NCBI GenBank assembly: GCA_013335935.1
Contig: JAAXUP010000013.1
Location: 1-38,361, forward strand
Direction: 5' to 3'
Origin: Eubacteriaceae bacterium
GTDB taxonomy: Bacteria > Bacillota > Clostridia > Eubacteriales > Alkalibacteraceae
DNA: 38,361 nucleotides
Part shown: positions 21,530 through 29,819 of the stretch, piece after piece
Numbering within the stretch: position 1 is the stretch's first letter
Layout of the letters: each line of letters opens with the position of its first letter
Translations under genes and position numbers: made by a program
The notes under the pieces: generated by a model
The model's database searches: none
What the model was told of the DNA's origin: nothing
The model's input: only the letters and a program-made list of their open reading frames with translations

Positions 21530-22939
21530 GTGAATCTATTTCAAATTATCCCACAGGATTTATTTAAACCATTAACGAGCAAATACAAGGAAACCTATCT
21601 CGATTGTCTGCAACTGATTTATAACACTTACAAAACTGAGCTATCCTTTGGAGTAGACAAGGAAATCATCGTGGACGCACTGGAACATTATTTTGATAAT
21701 GAACCTGCCTTGGAAATGGTGTTTGACGAGGATGATAGTGAGGTTGCCAGGGATTCCCGAGCCAAAGCCAATGCCATTCTAAGACGGCTGAGAGACAGCG
21801 GCTGGATCGAATATGAACCTGCCAACGACTTCAAGACCAGAGTCAACCTCCTTGACTATGCGGCTACCCTGATTGAATCCTTCGATAAAATCATCCGAAA
21901 TGACGAAATGGAGTATCAGAGTCTGGTTTCCCAGATCCACGCGACTTTGCTGAATCAGAATGGTTATGTAAAGCCTTACGAATATATCATCAAGCGGGTT
22001 TTAGAAAATACCGAGGAACTGATGGTGGGATTCAAGAAGCTGAACTCCAATATCAAGAAATATATCGATGCCATCACCAATGAAAAGTCAGCTGGGGAGA
22101 TCGTCCAGGATTTCTTTGTCTATCAAAAGGATATCGGCTCAAAAGCCTACCACCGCATTAAGACCAGTGACAACATCTCCCATTTCAGGTCTGCAATTAT
22201 CGAAAAGCTCTACGAGATCCTTAATGATGATCAGATTTTCAGTCGGGCGGTACAGGGCTACATGGAAATTGAACAGCTTTCGGATACAACAATAGCAACT
22301 GATTCCCTCAGAGGGAAAATTGTCATCATGATTTCTGCCTTTCGAAATTATGATGAAATCATTTCAGAGATCGACTATAAGCATTCTAAGTACATGGGGA
22401 GCGCTATTGCCCGGGCTAAGTTTTTATTGACCAATACGAACAATGCGGAGGGCAAAATTGCGAGAATCCTGGCGTATCTTTCAGAAGAATTCAATAGGGA
22501 AGCTGCACTGGATCTAAATGATGAACTCGACGATGCCATGCTTGAGATTTTCAATATCTTTCCCCAAGGCTTTCTCGACAGTGATTCCTTGTACGTGATG
22601 CCTATTTCCAGAAAAATGTCTTTGCCCGAGGTGCTCAGCGGAGATCTCGGAATTTCCGATGAAGAAAGGATGCTTCGAAAACTGGCTATGCAGGAGAGGA
22701 GCCACAGCAGGTTTTCGAGAAAAAATATCAACGCTTATGTGGATGAGATCCTGAAGGAAAATAAAGCGGTTCTGGCTTCGACACTGCCGTTGGATTCCAA
22801 AAGAGATCTGATCCGAGTGATATTCATCAGTCTTTACGGGCGGGACAAAAAGTCAAAATATAAATCGATTTCTAAGGATGAGATTGTAGCGATTAATCAT
22901 TTTAAGTTCTGCGATTTTATGATTGAAAGGAGTGAGTGA
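21530..22939 (+). CDS. jetA: Wadjet system subunit JetA (kleisin-like)
   Basis: A 469-residue helical protein beginning NLFQIIPQDLFKPLTSKYKE, as in the JetA/DUF5716 group of Firmicutes Wadjet systems. It contains YLDCLQLIY, a winged-helix-like RAKANAILRRLRDSGWIEYE at about 85-105, and long charged helices after that. In Wadjet, JetA is the kleisin that bridges the JetC ATPase heads and JetB. The GTG at 21530 has AGAGGTGA in front; the longer open frame upstream starts inside the promoter region, where a TATAAT lies at 21505-21510. It is the first gene of a tightly overlapping four-gene operon. Identification rests mainly on context plus the N-terminal motif. Confidence 0.88.
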   Translation: MNLFQIIPQDLFKPLTSKYKETYLDCLQLIYNTYKTELSFGVDKEIIVDALEHYFDNEPALEMVFDEDDSEVARDSRAKANAILRRLRDSGWIEYEPANDFKTRVNLLDYAATLIESFDKIIRNDEMEYQSLVSQIHATLLNQNGYVKPYEYIIKRVLENTEELMVGFKKLNSNIKKYIDAITNEKSAGEIVQDFFVYQKDIGSKAYHRIKTSDNISHFRSAIIEKLYEILNDDQIFSRAVQGYMEIEQLSDTTIATDSLRGKIVIMISAFRNYDEIISEIDYKHSKYMGSAIARAKFLLTNTNNAEGKIARILAYLSEEFNREAALDLNDELDDAMLEIFNIFPQGFLDSDSLYVMPISRKMSLPEVLSGDLGISDEERMLRKLAMQERSHSRFSRKNINAYVDEILKENKAVLASTLPLDSKRDLIRVIFISLYGRDKKSKYKSISKDEIVAINHFKFCDFMIERSE

Positions 22940-23568
22940 TGAAGATGGATGTTTTCAAAGAGAGCCAGGTTCAGAAAGAAAAATTTAGATTGGCAGCCAA
23001 TAAACTTTTAAACAGCTGTTTTGTCATTAAGAAAAAAGAAGACACAAGAAACGATTACATCTTCATCCTTCAAAATAAAGAGCTTTTTGTGGAGTATTTC
23101 GAAATGCTCGGATATAAAATTGAAATTAATGAAAACCAGGGAGTTGCAACCCTTATCAATATAAACGGGACCGGAAGGCTGAGACTAAAAAAGATCGAAA
23201 GTATCCTTCTGTTGATCCTGAGACTTTTGTACATTGAGAAGCGTATGGAATTGAGTCTGACGGAAGATGTTGTGGTGCTGGCAGATGAGATCTTTCAGAA
23301 ATATGGAATGCTCAAGATCGAAGCCAAGGCAAATTTGGATAAGACGACGATCCGGGACGTCATCCGATTGTTCAAGCGTTATAATATTGTTTCAAATATT
23401 GATCGGGATGTCACCTTGTCTGATGCCCGGATCAAAATCTTCCCATCCATTCTGTTCGCAGTGCCCAACGAAAGTCTCAACAGCATTTACGATGCGGTCA
23501 ATGCGAAATTGAATCAATATGCATTTGGAGGTGAGTCAAAAGATGACGAAGAAACTGACCAGGATTAG
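22939..23568 (+). CDS. jetB: Wadjet system subunit JetB (MukE/KITE-like)
   Basis: A 209-residue protein of winged-helix character: LAANKLLNSCFVIKKKEDTR, FVEYFEMLGYKIEIN, a central RLRLKKIESILLLILRLLYI helix, and a DKTTIRDVIRLFKRYNIVSN wing-helix. This matches the size and layout of JetB proteins (DUF4194/DUF6063-type), which play the KITE role in the SMC-like complex. The ATG at 22939 overlaps the jetA stop (TGATG). Its 3' end overlaps jetC by 26 bases, giving coupled translation. Without the neighbours it would be hard to name. Confidence 0.85.
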   Translation: MKMDVFKESQVQKEKFRLAANKLLNSCFVIKKKEDTRNDYIFILQNKELFVEYFEMLGYKIEINENQGVATLININGTGRLRLKKIESILLLILRLLYIEKRMELSLTEDVVVLADEIFQKYGMLKIEAKANLDKTTIRDVIRLFKRYNIVSNIDRDVTLSDARIKIFPSILFAVPNESLNSIYDAVNAKLNQYAFGGESKDDEETDQD

Positions 23569-26500
23569 ACTGATCAATTGGCACTATTTTGTTAACGAAA
23601 CGATTAGTGTGAACGGATCCTTTCTGATTAGCGGAGAGAATACTGCTGGTAAATCCACAGTCCTCGATGCCATCCAGCTGGTTTTGACTACCAACCACAG
23701 AAAATTCAACACGGCAGCTAATGAAAAAAGCAGCCGTGACCTGAAGGGCTATGTCCGCTGCAAAACGGGAAATGAAGACAATGCGTATATTCGAACAGGA
23801 AGCGTCATCACCTATGTTGCTCTGGAGTTCTACGAGGAGAAGGCGGCAAGGTACTTTACATTAGGAGTGAAGATCGACTCCCCGGACGAGGAGAGCAAGC
23901 TGACAATCAAATGGTTCAGAGAAGAGGGCCGTTTGGAAGAACTGAGTTTTTTGACCAGTGGAAGGCCATCTATGACAGAGGAATTTAGAAGAAACGACCG
24001 TAAGGTCAACCTGATATCACAGATTTCCGAGGCTAAGGCAAGATTTGGACAAAGGCTTGGAAATCTGGAGGACCGTTTTTTTGATATGATTCCAAAATCT
24101 CTGGCTTTTAAGCCAATGGATAACGTGAAGGAGTTCATCAACCGGTTTATCCTCGCTGAAAAGACCATCGAGGTTGCGACACTGAGGAACAATATCGCAT
24201 CCTTGAAAGAACTCGAGGATCTCATGTGCATTACAAAAGAAAAAATCGACGATCTGAAGTCGATACTTTCCAAAAACGAAGAAATCATCGTAAAAGATCG
24301 AGAAATTAAGACCAACGAGGTTTTGATCAGAAAAGCTGAAATCGAGGCAAAAAAGCTGGAAGTTGAATTTTTGGAAAAAAACAGCCAAATGATCAGTCAC
24401 GAGCTTCAAAGTGAGCAAAACAGATTTGAAAGATTGAGTTCCAGCCTTCAAAACGAACGAGATCGTCAGACAAGCCTCCAGGTGGCTATGGGACAGAATG
24501 AGACGGTACAATTAATCAAGGATACCAGACATCGGATTGAAATTCTGAAAAAAGACAAGGACAATGCCCAACAGTCATTAGATAAACTGAATAAAATGCT
24601 GAAGAATATGTCTGAAGCGTTGACCCTGCTCAACCAGTTTGAAGTCTATGTTATCTCCAGGGAAAATCTGATGTCCCTGGGATCTGCTGAAATCGATGCT
24701 GGGTTAAAATCTGAGCACCTCTTCTTGCTAAAAAAAGAGCTTTCCGCTCTACTGGATGATTACAGCTCTGACAACGTCAGGCAGAAGGACCTGTTGGAAA
24801 ACTATAAAAGTCAGAAAATCAAGCTCGAGCAGGAGATCCGCAATCTGAAAAATAAGAAGATGACCTATCCAGAAAATACAGTGAAGCTTGTGATGGCACT
24901 GAATAAGGAGTTCCTGAGACAGGGAATCCGAAGTGAACCCAGAATATTGTCCGACCTGCTGGAAATTACCGATCCAAAATGGCAAAATGCAGTAGAAGGC
25001 TACCTGAATACCCAGCGATTCTATATCATTGTTGAACCTCAGCACTATAAGGTTGCCCTGGAGGTATACAACAGAATAAAAAAAGAAGTCCACACGGTCG
25101 GTCTGGTCAATACAGGCAAGCTGGATATCAAGGTCGGCGCGGACAGGGAGGCCCTTGCCTACGTGATGAAAAGCGAAAACCGGTGGGCAAAAGCCTATGT
25201 TATCTACCTTCTTAATCGGGTCTTCCGTTGCGAGGATGTGGAACAACTGAAGGACCACAAGGTGGCGATAACACCTGATTGCATGCTGTACCAGAATTTT
25301 GCCGTCAGAAAAATAGATGAAAAAGTCTACCGCACTCCCTTTATCGGAACCTACGCATATGAAGTTCAGCTGAAAATCAAGGAGGCTGAACTTGAAACCG
25401 TCGACATTGAGATTGCGGATGCACAAAAGAATTTGAAAAGGTTGCAATCGGTCATCGAAAAGCTGGCAGCATGCAGCGTTGAGGTCCTGGAGGAGAATAT
25501 GGAGGCTCCCTTTGGATTAAAAACCGCCAATGATCAGATACAGAAGGAAACCCTGGAGCTGAAAAAGGCGGAAAGCGACCCCAGCTATATCCAGATTCAG
25601 ATCCAGATCGAGGAATGTGAAAAACTGATCAAAAAGCTTCAGGAAGATGTGAATCGAACCAACATGCGTATCGGAAGCCATGAAAATCAAATCAAGAGCA
25701 ATCAAAAAATGATCAGTGAGGTCACATTTTATATTCAAACCCTGGAAAACAATTTCAGGGAGCTATGCGAAAGCGACATTGAATCCGCTGAGCTTGGGCT
25801 GAATAAATTCCGAGAACAGGTCAAGCAAAAAGCGCCGGCGACCATCGTACAGAATTTTTCACCCATGAAGACTGGAATGCAGAATAAGAAAAGTGAGTTG
25901 ACTGGTGAACTTGTCAAACTACAGATCAACTACTGCAGCAAAAATGATTGCGATTTGGGATCGGGGGATGAGCAGATCCAGGAATACATTAATGAACATC
26001 ATAAACTTGTGGCTTCTGATATCGTTAAATATGAGGAAGATTTGGAAAAGGCCAAGGAAAATTGCCACATGGAATTCAGGGAGTCCTTCCTTGCCAGCCT
26101 TAAGGAATATATTGGAGACGCCAAAACTGAATTTAGAAACCTCAACGCAGCCTTAAAGGATATCTACTACGGAGAGGATAGTTATAAGTTTGAGTTGACC
26201 TCAAACAAGAAAAAAGAGAGTATCTATCAGATGATCACTTCCAGGAGGAACGAGGAAGGATTCAATTTGTGGTCCTCGTCCTTTGAGGAGGAATACAAGG
26301 AGGAGATGGAGGATCTCTTCGCTAAGCTCACTGCATACGACGACAGGGGTGAAAAAGTCCTGGCGGAGTACACGGATTACCGGAGTTATCTGGATTATGA
26401 CATCATTGTCGAGAAAAAGGACGGTACCGTCCAGCGTTTTTCCAAGATCTACGGAGAAAAAAGCGGAGGAGAGACACAGACACCTTATTATGTAGCTATC

Positions 26501-26746
26501 GCGGCATCCTTTGTTCAACTTTATAAACTGGGGGATACCATTCGGATCATCATGCTGGATGAAGCCTTCGACAAAATGGATGACAACAGGATAGCCACCA
26601 TGATGGATTTCTTGAATAGCCAGAATTTCCAAATTATCCTGGCTACTCCTCCTGCGAAACTTGAAGTGATTGGTGAAAAGGTGGATACGATCCTGATGGC
26701 CATGCGGGAAGGGACGAACAGCATTATCGAGGAGTATGATTTATGA
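23543..26746 (+). CDS. jetC: Wadjet system SMC-like ATPase JetC
   Basis: A 1067-residue SMC/MukB-type ATPase. Walker A SGENTAGKST lies at about 30-39, after a RIRLINWHYF strand. Two long coiled-coil arms (about 230-450 and 620-880) surround a hinge-like globular part (about 470-600, with DLLEITDPKWQNAVEGYLNT). The signature YGEKSGGETQT is at about 970 and Walker B IIMLDEAFDKMD at about 1000. It should drive DNA loop extrusion on small circular DNA, which Wadjet uses to sense plasmids. GGAGGTGAG precedes the ATG at 23543. The stop overlaps jetD (ATGA). Confidence 0.95.
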   Translation: MTKKLTRIRLINWHYFVNETISVNGSFLISGENTAGKSTVLDAIQLVLTTNHRKFNTAANEKSSRDLKGYVRCKTGNEDNAYIRTGSVITYVALEFYEEKAARYFTLGVKIDSPDEESKLTIKWFREEGRLEELSFLTSGRPSMTEEFRRNDRKVNLISQISEAKARFGQRLGNLEDRFFDMIPKSLAFKPMDNVKEFINRFILAEKTIEVATLRNNIASLKELEDLMCITKEKIDDLKSILSKNEEIIVKDREIKTNEVLIRKAEIEAKKLEVEFLEKNSQMISHELQSEQNRFERLSSSLQNERDRQTSLQVAMGQNETVQLIKDTRHRIEILKKDKDNAQQSLDKLNKMLKNMSEALTLLNQFEVYVISRENLMSLGSAEIDAGLKSEHLFLLKKELSALLDDYSSDNVRQKDLLENYKSQKIKLEQEIRNLKNKKMTYPENTVKLVMALNKEFLRQGIRSEPRILSDLLEITDPKWQNAVEGYLNTQRFYIIVEPQHYKVALEVYNRIKKEVHTVGLVNTGKLDIKVGADREALAYVMKSENRWAKAYVIYLLNRVFRCEDVEQLKDHKVAITPDCMLYQNFAVRKIDEKVYRTPFIGTYAYEVQLKIKEAELETVDIEIADAQKNLKRLQSVIEKLAACSVEVLEENMEAPFGLKTANDQIQKETLELKKAESDPSYIQIQIQIEECEKLIKKLQEDVNRTNMRIGSHENQIKSNQKMISEVTFYIQTLENNFRELCESDIESAELGLNKFREQVKQKAPATIVQNFSPMKTGMQNKKSELTGELVKLQINYCSKNDCDLGSGDEQIQEYINEHHKLVASDIVKYEEDLEKAKENCHMEFRESFLASLKEYIGDAKTEFRNLNAALKDIYYGEDSYKFELTSNKKKESIYQMITSRRNEEGFNLWSSSFEEEYKEEMEDLFAKLTAYDDRGEKVLAEYTDYRSYLDYDIIVEKKDGTVQRFSKIYGEKSGGETQTPYYVAIAASFVQLYKLGDTIRIIMLDEAFDKMDDNRIATMMDFLNSQNFQIILATPPAKLEVIGEKVDTILMAMREGTNSIIEEYDL

Positions 26747-27915
26747 TAGGGAAATACGAAAAGACGATCCTGAATTCGCTTCTGGATAAATATGAAAAGA
26801 GCAAGAGCTTTACCGGTGGCAACAAGGTAAATCAAAGGTTTTTTGCCAAGGTTGCAGCGCTGTTTCCGAAATACGCCGATCATGCGAACTTCGAAGTGTT
26901 CCAAGTAGTGAATGAAGCTATCGACATCTTAGCGCGAAAAGGAATGATCACGGCAAAAATCAGCAAGGCAAATGTATGCAGTGAAATCACCCTGAACCCG
27001 GAGGAGATCCAACAATCGTATCATTACATTGGCAGGATCCAGAAAAAAGAGGTCAATTTCGCTGTACTAGAGCTGCTCGACAAATATAAGGACAGGAACG
27101 ATATCCTCCAGCGATTTTGCCAAATACAGATTGAAAGGATCCAGGAGAACCGATCCATTCAGTTTTTCGGCGGAGACCTACAGGAATTTGGAAACATCCT
27201 TCGGGCGGTGGATCTCATTTTCAAAGTCGAATCGGAAACCTTTGTCAGAGATTTTTCTGTTCGGGTTTTCAAGGATTCAAAAATATTCGACCATATCCGT
27301 TTCAAGGTAGTGAGTTTACTTTACGAGTATGGTGACTTTCCGGAAAAGGACCAGGTACTTGAAAGCCTGAATATTATTAAAAACCCCACTTATATAAACT
27401 TCAAGGGGGCAGGTGCAATTTCCATATCAAGGCAGCGGATCGATATGAACTTGTTCAAGGGCGACATTGCAATCTCTTCATCAATGCTTGGAGATGTGGA
27501 CCGAATTGAAATCACAGGAAAGATCGTAATGACTGTTGAGAATCTTACAAGCTTTCATACCGTAGAAGGCAAAGATGCATTTTTGATTTATTTGGGAGGA
27601 TTTCATAACCGTATCCGACGAGAATTCATTAAAAAAATTCATCTACAAAACCCCAACGCAGAATTTTATCATTTTGGAGATATCGATGCAGGAGGATTCC
27701 ATATTCTTGAGCATCTGAGGAAAGCTACAGGAGTGGAATTCAAACCTTATAAAATGGATTTGGATACGCTTAAGTGTTATCAGAATTACTCAAAGAGTTT
27801 AACCGAAAATGATAAAGAGAGATTGAAAAGGTTCAAAGACAGCGAGTTTGCCGAGGTAATTGACTATATGTTGGAGAATAACTGCAAGCTGGAACAGGAA
27901 GCGATACAGCCTTGA
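26743..27915 (+). CDS. jetD: Wadjet nuclease subunit JetD
   Basis: A 390-residue protein with an N-terminal DNA-arm region (DUF3322-like, about 1-200) and a C-terminal Toprim/DUF2220 nuclease domain. The Toprim core is visible: Glu266 in MTVENLTSFH, then FLIYLGGFHNRIRREFI, and Asp313/Asp315 in FGDIDAGGFHI, which hold the metal. JetD cuts the circular DNA that the JetABC motor has scanned. It shares four bases with the end of jetC. All catalytic acids are present, so the system looks functional. Confidence 0.93.
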   Translation: MIGKYEKTILNSLLDKYEKSKSFTGGNKVNQRFFAKVAALFPKYADHANFEVFQVVNEAIDILARKGMITAKISKANVCSEITLNPEEIQQSYHYIGRIQKKEVNFAVLELLDKYKDRNDILQRFCQIQIERIQENRSIQFFGGDLQEFGNILRAVDLIFKVESETFVRDFSVRVFKDSKIFDHIRFKVVSLLYEYGDFPEKDQVLESLNIIKNPTYINFKGAGAISISRQRIDMNLFKGDIAISSSMLGDVDRIEITGKIVMTVENLTSFHTVEGKDAFLIYLGGFHNRIRREFIKKIHLQNPNAEFYHFGDIDAGGFHILEHLRKATGVEFKPYKMDLDTLKCYQNYSKSLTENDKERLKRFKDSEFAEVIDYMLENNCKLEQEAIQP

Positions 27916-27959
27916 AACGTCCCCCCTGTCCGCGTTAATTAGTTTATGGAGGTGTTAAC

Positions 27960-28415
27960 ATGCTTAATAAAGCCTTGCTTATTGCTATAAATGCCCATCA
28001 GGGTCAAACGGATAAAGCAGGACAGCCATACATTTTGCATCCTTTGAGAGTGATGTTATCAAGAAAAAATGAACTTGAGAGAGTTTGTGCGGTACTTCAT
28101 GATGTAATAGAAGATACGGATATCACATTTGATGATTTAAGAAATGATGGCTTTACTGAAGAAATGATAGCAGTATTAGATGCCCTAACAAGGCGAGATG
28201 GGGAAACTTATGAAGAGTTTATTGATAGAGTCATTGATAATAAGATCGCATGTAATGTAAAGTTAGCTGATTTGTATGACAATATGGATTTATCACGGAT
28301 TGAAACTCCTTCAGAAGACGACTATAAAAGGATTGAAAAATATCGTAAAGCGGCAGCTCGAATTCTTTTAACTCTTGAAGAAGAAGGGGAAACGAAAATA
28401 GCTACTCGGGGGTGA
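27960..28415 (+). CDS. SpoT/MESH1-like HD-domain hydrolase
   Basis: A 151-residue HD phosphohydrolase: NAHQGQTDKAGQPYILHPLR, VCAVLHDVIEDTDITFDDL (the HD and EDT metal/catalytic motifs) and CNVKLADLYDNMDLSRI. This is the hydrolase half of RelA/SpoT without a synthetase, as in MESH1. (p)ppGpp hydrolysis is possible, but related small HD proteins act on other nucleotides. GGAGGTG is well placed before the ATG. It begins 44 bases after jetD with no terminator between, so it may be on the Wadjet transcript, and it ends six bases before the ADP-ribosylglycohydrolase. Confidence 0.88.
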   Translation: MLNKALLIAINAHQGQTDKAGQPYILHPLRVMLSRKNELERVCAVLHDVIEDTDITFDDLRNDGFTEEMIAVLDALTRRDGETYEEFIDRVIDNKIACNVKLADLYDNMDLSRIETPSEDDYKRIEKYRKAAARILLTLEEEGETKIATRG

Positions 28416-28421
28416 TTCTTT

Positions 28422-29468
28422 ATGAAGAGAACGAGAGAATATTTTAGAGGGTGTCTAGTTGGCGGTGCTATTGGTGATGCACTAGGTTGGCCGGTAGAAT
28501 TTATGAAGGCAAGCGCAATTACCCGAGAATTTGGGCCTGAGGGCGTTCAAGATCTGCAAATTTCATCTTCTGGAAAAGCAGAGATTACTGACGACACTCA
28601 GATGACGCTTTTTACAGCTGAAGGCATATTAAGAGCCCAAACGAGAGGTCATCTTAAAGGCATTTGTCATGAGTCCTCAGTAGTGTTTTTTGCATATCAG
28701 AGGTGGCTGCTTACACAAGGGTATCCACGAGTAAAAGAATACGACTGGATTTATGATGGCTGGCTTTTAGAAATCAGGGAACTTCATGCAAGAAGAGCCC
28801 CTGGTAACTCATGCTTATCTGCACTTTTAAGCAAGAAGCAGGGAATAAGGAGCGAACCGATTAACAATAGTAAAGGCTGTGGCGGAGTAATGAGGGTCGC
28901 GCCTGCAGGATTATTTTATCGACAAGAGTCGGCGTTTACTATGGCTGCCGATTTTGCTGCGCTTACTCATGGGCATCCCTCGGGTTATCTGTCAGCCGGA
29001 GCACTGGCATATCTGATAGCCTTGGTTATAGAAGGTTCTGACCTTGAAACGGCAGTATGTCGTACTCTGAGGGAACTTGAACATTTTGATAATCATGAGG
29101 AATGCAGGCAAAGTTTAGAAAAGGCTGTGGAACTTTCAAAGACCAATATTTCAGATGCTGAAGCAATCAGCCGAATTGGGGAAGGTTGGACAGGTGAAGA
29201 GGCCTTAGGGATTTCAGTATACTGTGCATTAAAACACCAGGATGATTTTAAGAAAGCCTTGATTGCGGCGGTAAACCACAACGGAGATAGCGATAGCACA
29301 GGTGCGATTACCGGAAATATTCTCGGTGCCTATTTGGGACTAAGCAAAATTCCAATTGAATGGATCGAACATGTTGAACTAAAAAATATCCTGATCCAAA
29401 TTGCAGATGATTTGATAATTGAGTATAATGAGGATAACGTAGACTGGAATCGGTATCCCGGATATTAG
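28422..29468 (+). CDS. ADP-ribosylglycohydrolase (DraG/ARH family)
   Basis: A 348-residue protein with the family's metal-site motifs: GCLVGGAIGDALGWPVEF near the start, EITDDTQMTLFTAEGIL at about 53-70 (TDDT), KGCGGVMRVAPAGLF near 160 and NHNGDSDSTGAITGNILGA near 290 (D-S-D). These di-magnesium enzymes remove ADP-ribose from proteins or small molecules. It is translated six bases after the HD gene, so the two act as a pair. Its target is unknown. Possible links are reversal of a host- or phage-encoded ADP-ribosylation, or ADP-ribose turnover after NAD stress. Confidence 0.92.
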   Translation: MKRTREYFRGCLVGGAIGDALGWPVEFMKASAITREFGPEGVQDLQISSSGKAEITDDTQMTLFTAEGILRAQTRGHLKGICHESSVVFFAYQRWLLTQGYPRVKEYDWIYDGWLLEIRELHARRAPGNSCLSALLSKKQGIRSEPINNSKGCGGVMRVAPAGLFYRQESAFTMAADFAALTHGHPSGYLSAGALAYLIALVIEGSDLETAVCRTLRELEHFDNHEECRQSLEKAVELSKTNISDAEAISRIGEGWTGEEALGISVYCALKHQDDFKKALIAAVNHNGDSDSTGAITGNILGAYLGLSKIPIEWIEHVELKNILIQIADDLIIEYNEDNVDWNRYPGY

Positions 29469-29536
29469 AAGTTCGAAACGTCAACACGTCCACCTGGTAG
29501 TATTTTATAGCTCTCATTATTGGGAGTCTTTTTTTT

Positions 29537-29619
29537 TAGACTAGGAAAGTTCGACTAGCTCGCTGGAGTCCAAACTTTCCTAGTCTACTTGAATAACGCC
29601 CCGCAGACGCTATTCTTGT
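29537..29619 (+). repeat. 83-bp palindromic dispersed repeat, copy 2
   Basis: The second, more regular copy: TAGACTAGGAAAGTT and AACTTTCCTAGTCTA are perfect complements, and an inner GACT/AGTC also pairs. It has the same orientation as copy 1, about 9.74 kb away. It follows the ADP-ribosylglycohydrolase gene. Confidence 0.85.
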
Positions 29620-29684
29620 TGTGCGGCTATATATTTGCGTAAAAAATGAACATTTTGGGGTCATAAGGGAGAGCATAAAATTAG

Positions 29685-29713
29685 TTGACTAAATAGTTTT
29701 TATACAGTATAAT
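29685..29713 (+). promoter_or_regulatory. BCCT promoter with palindromic operator
   Basis: TTGACT (29685-29690), a 17-base spacer and TATAAT (29708-29713) give a near-consensus promoter. The perfect palindrome TTATACAGTATAA (29700-29712) covers the -10 box, where a bound repressor would block polymerase. Confidence 0.82.
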
Positions 29714-29819
29714 TTCGACATAAGAGCAATTTTGTAAAACTGTCAATAAGAACAAAATGAATGGGAACTAAAATGAGAAAGTTTCAAGAAATTCACTATA
29801 CTGAGGTGCAGGTGATCTT

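Larger units (their letters stand above)
29469..29819. other. Intergenic region before the BCCT gene
   Basis: About 350 bases. It holds repeat copy 2 (29537-29619) preceded by a run of nine T, and then the BCCT promoter and palindrome (29685-29713). The roughly 100-base leader up to the start codon shows no riboswitch fold that I recognise. Confidence 0.6.

Noticed and set aside
24749-25447. Long minus-strand frame opposite jetC
   Set aside because: It lies wholly within the coiled-coil coding region of jetC. Its translation has no domain pattern and reflects codon structure of the real gene.
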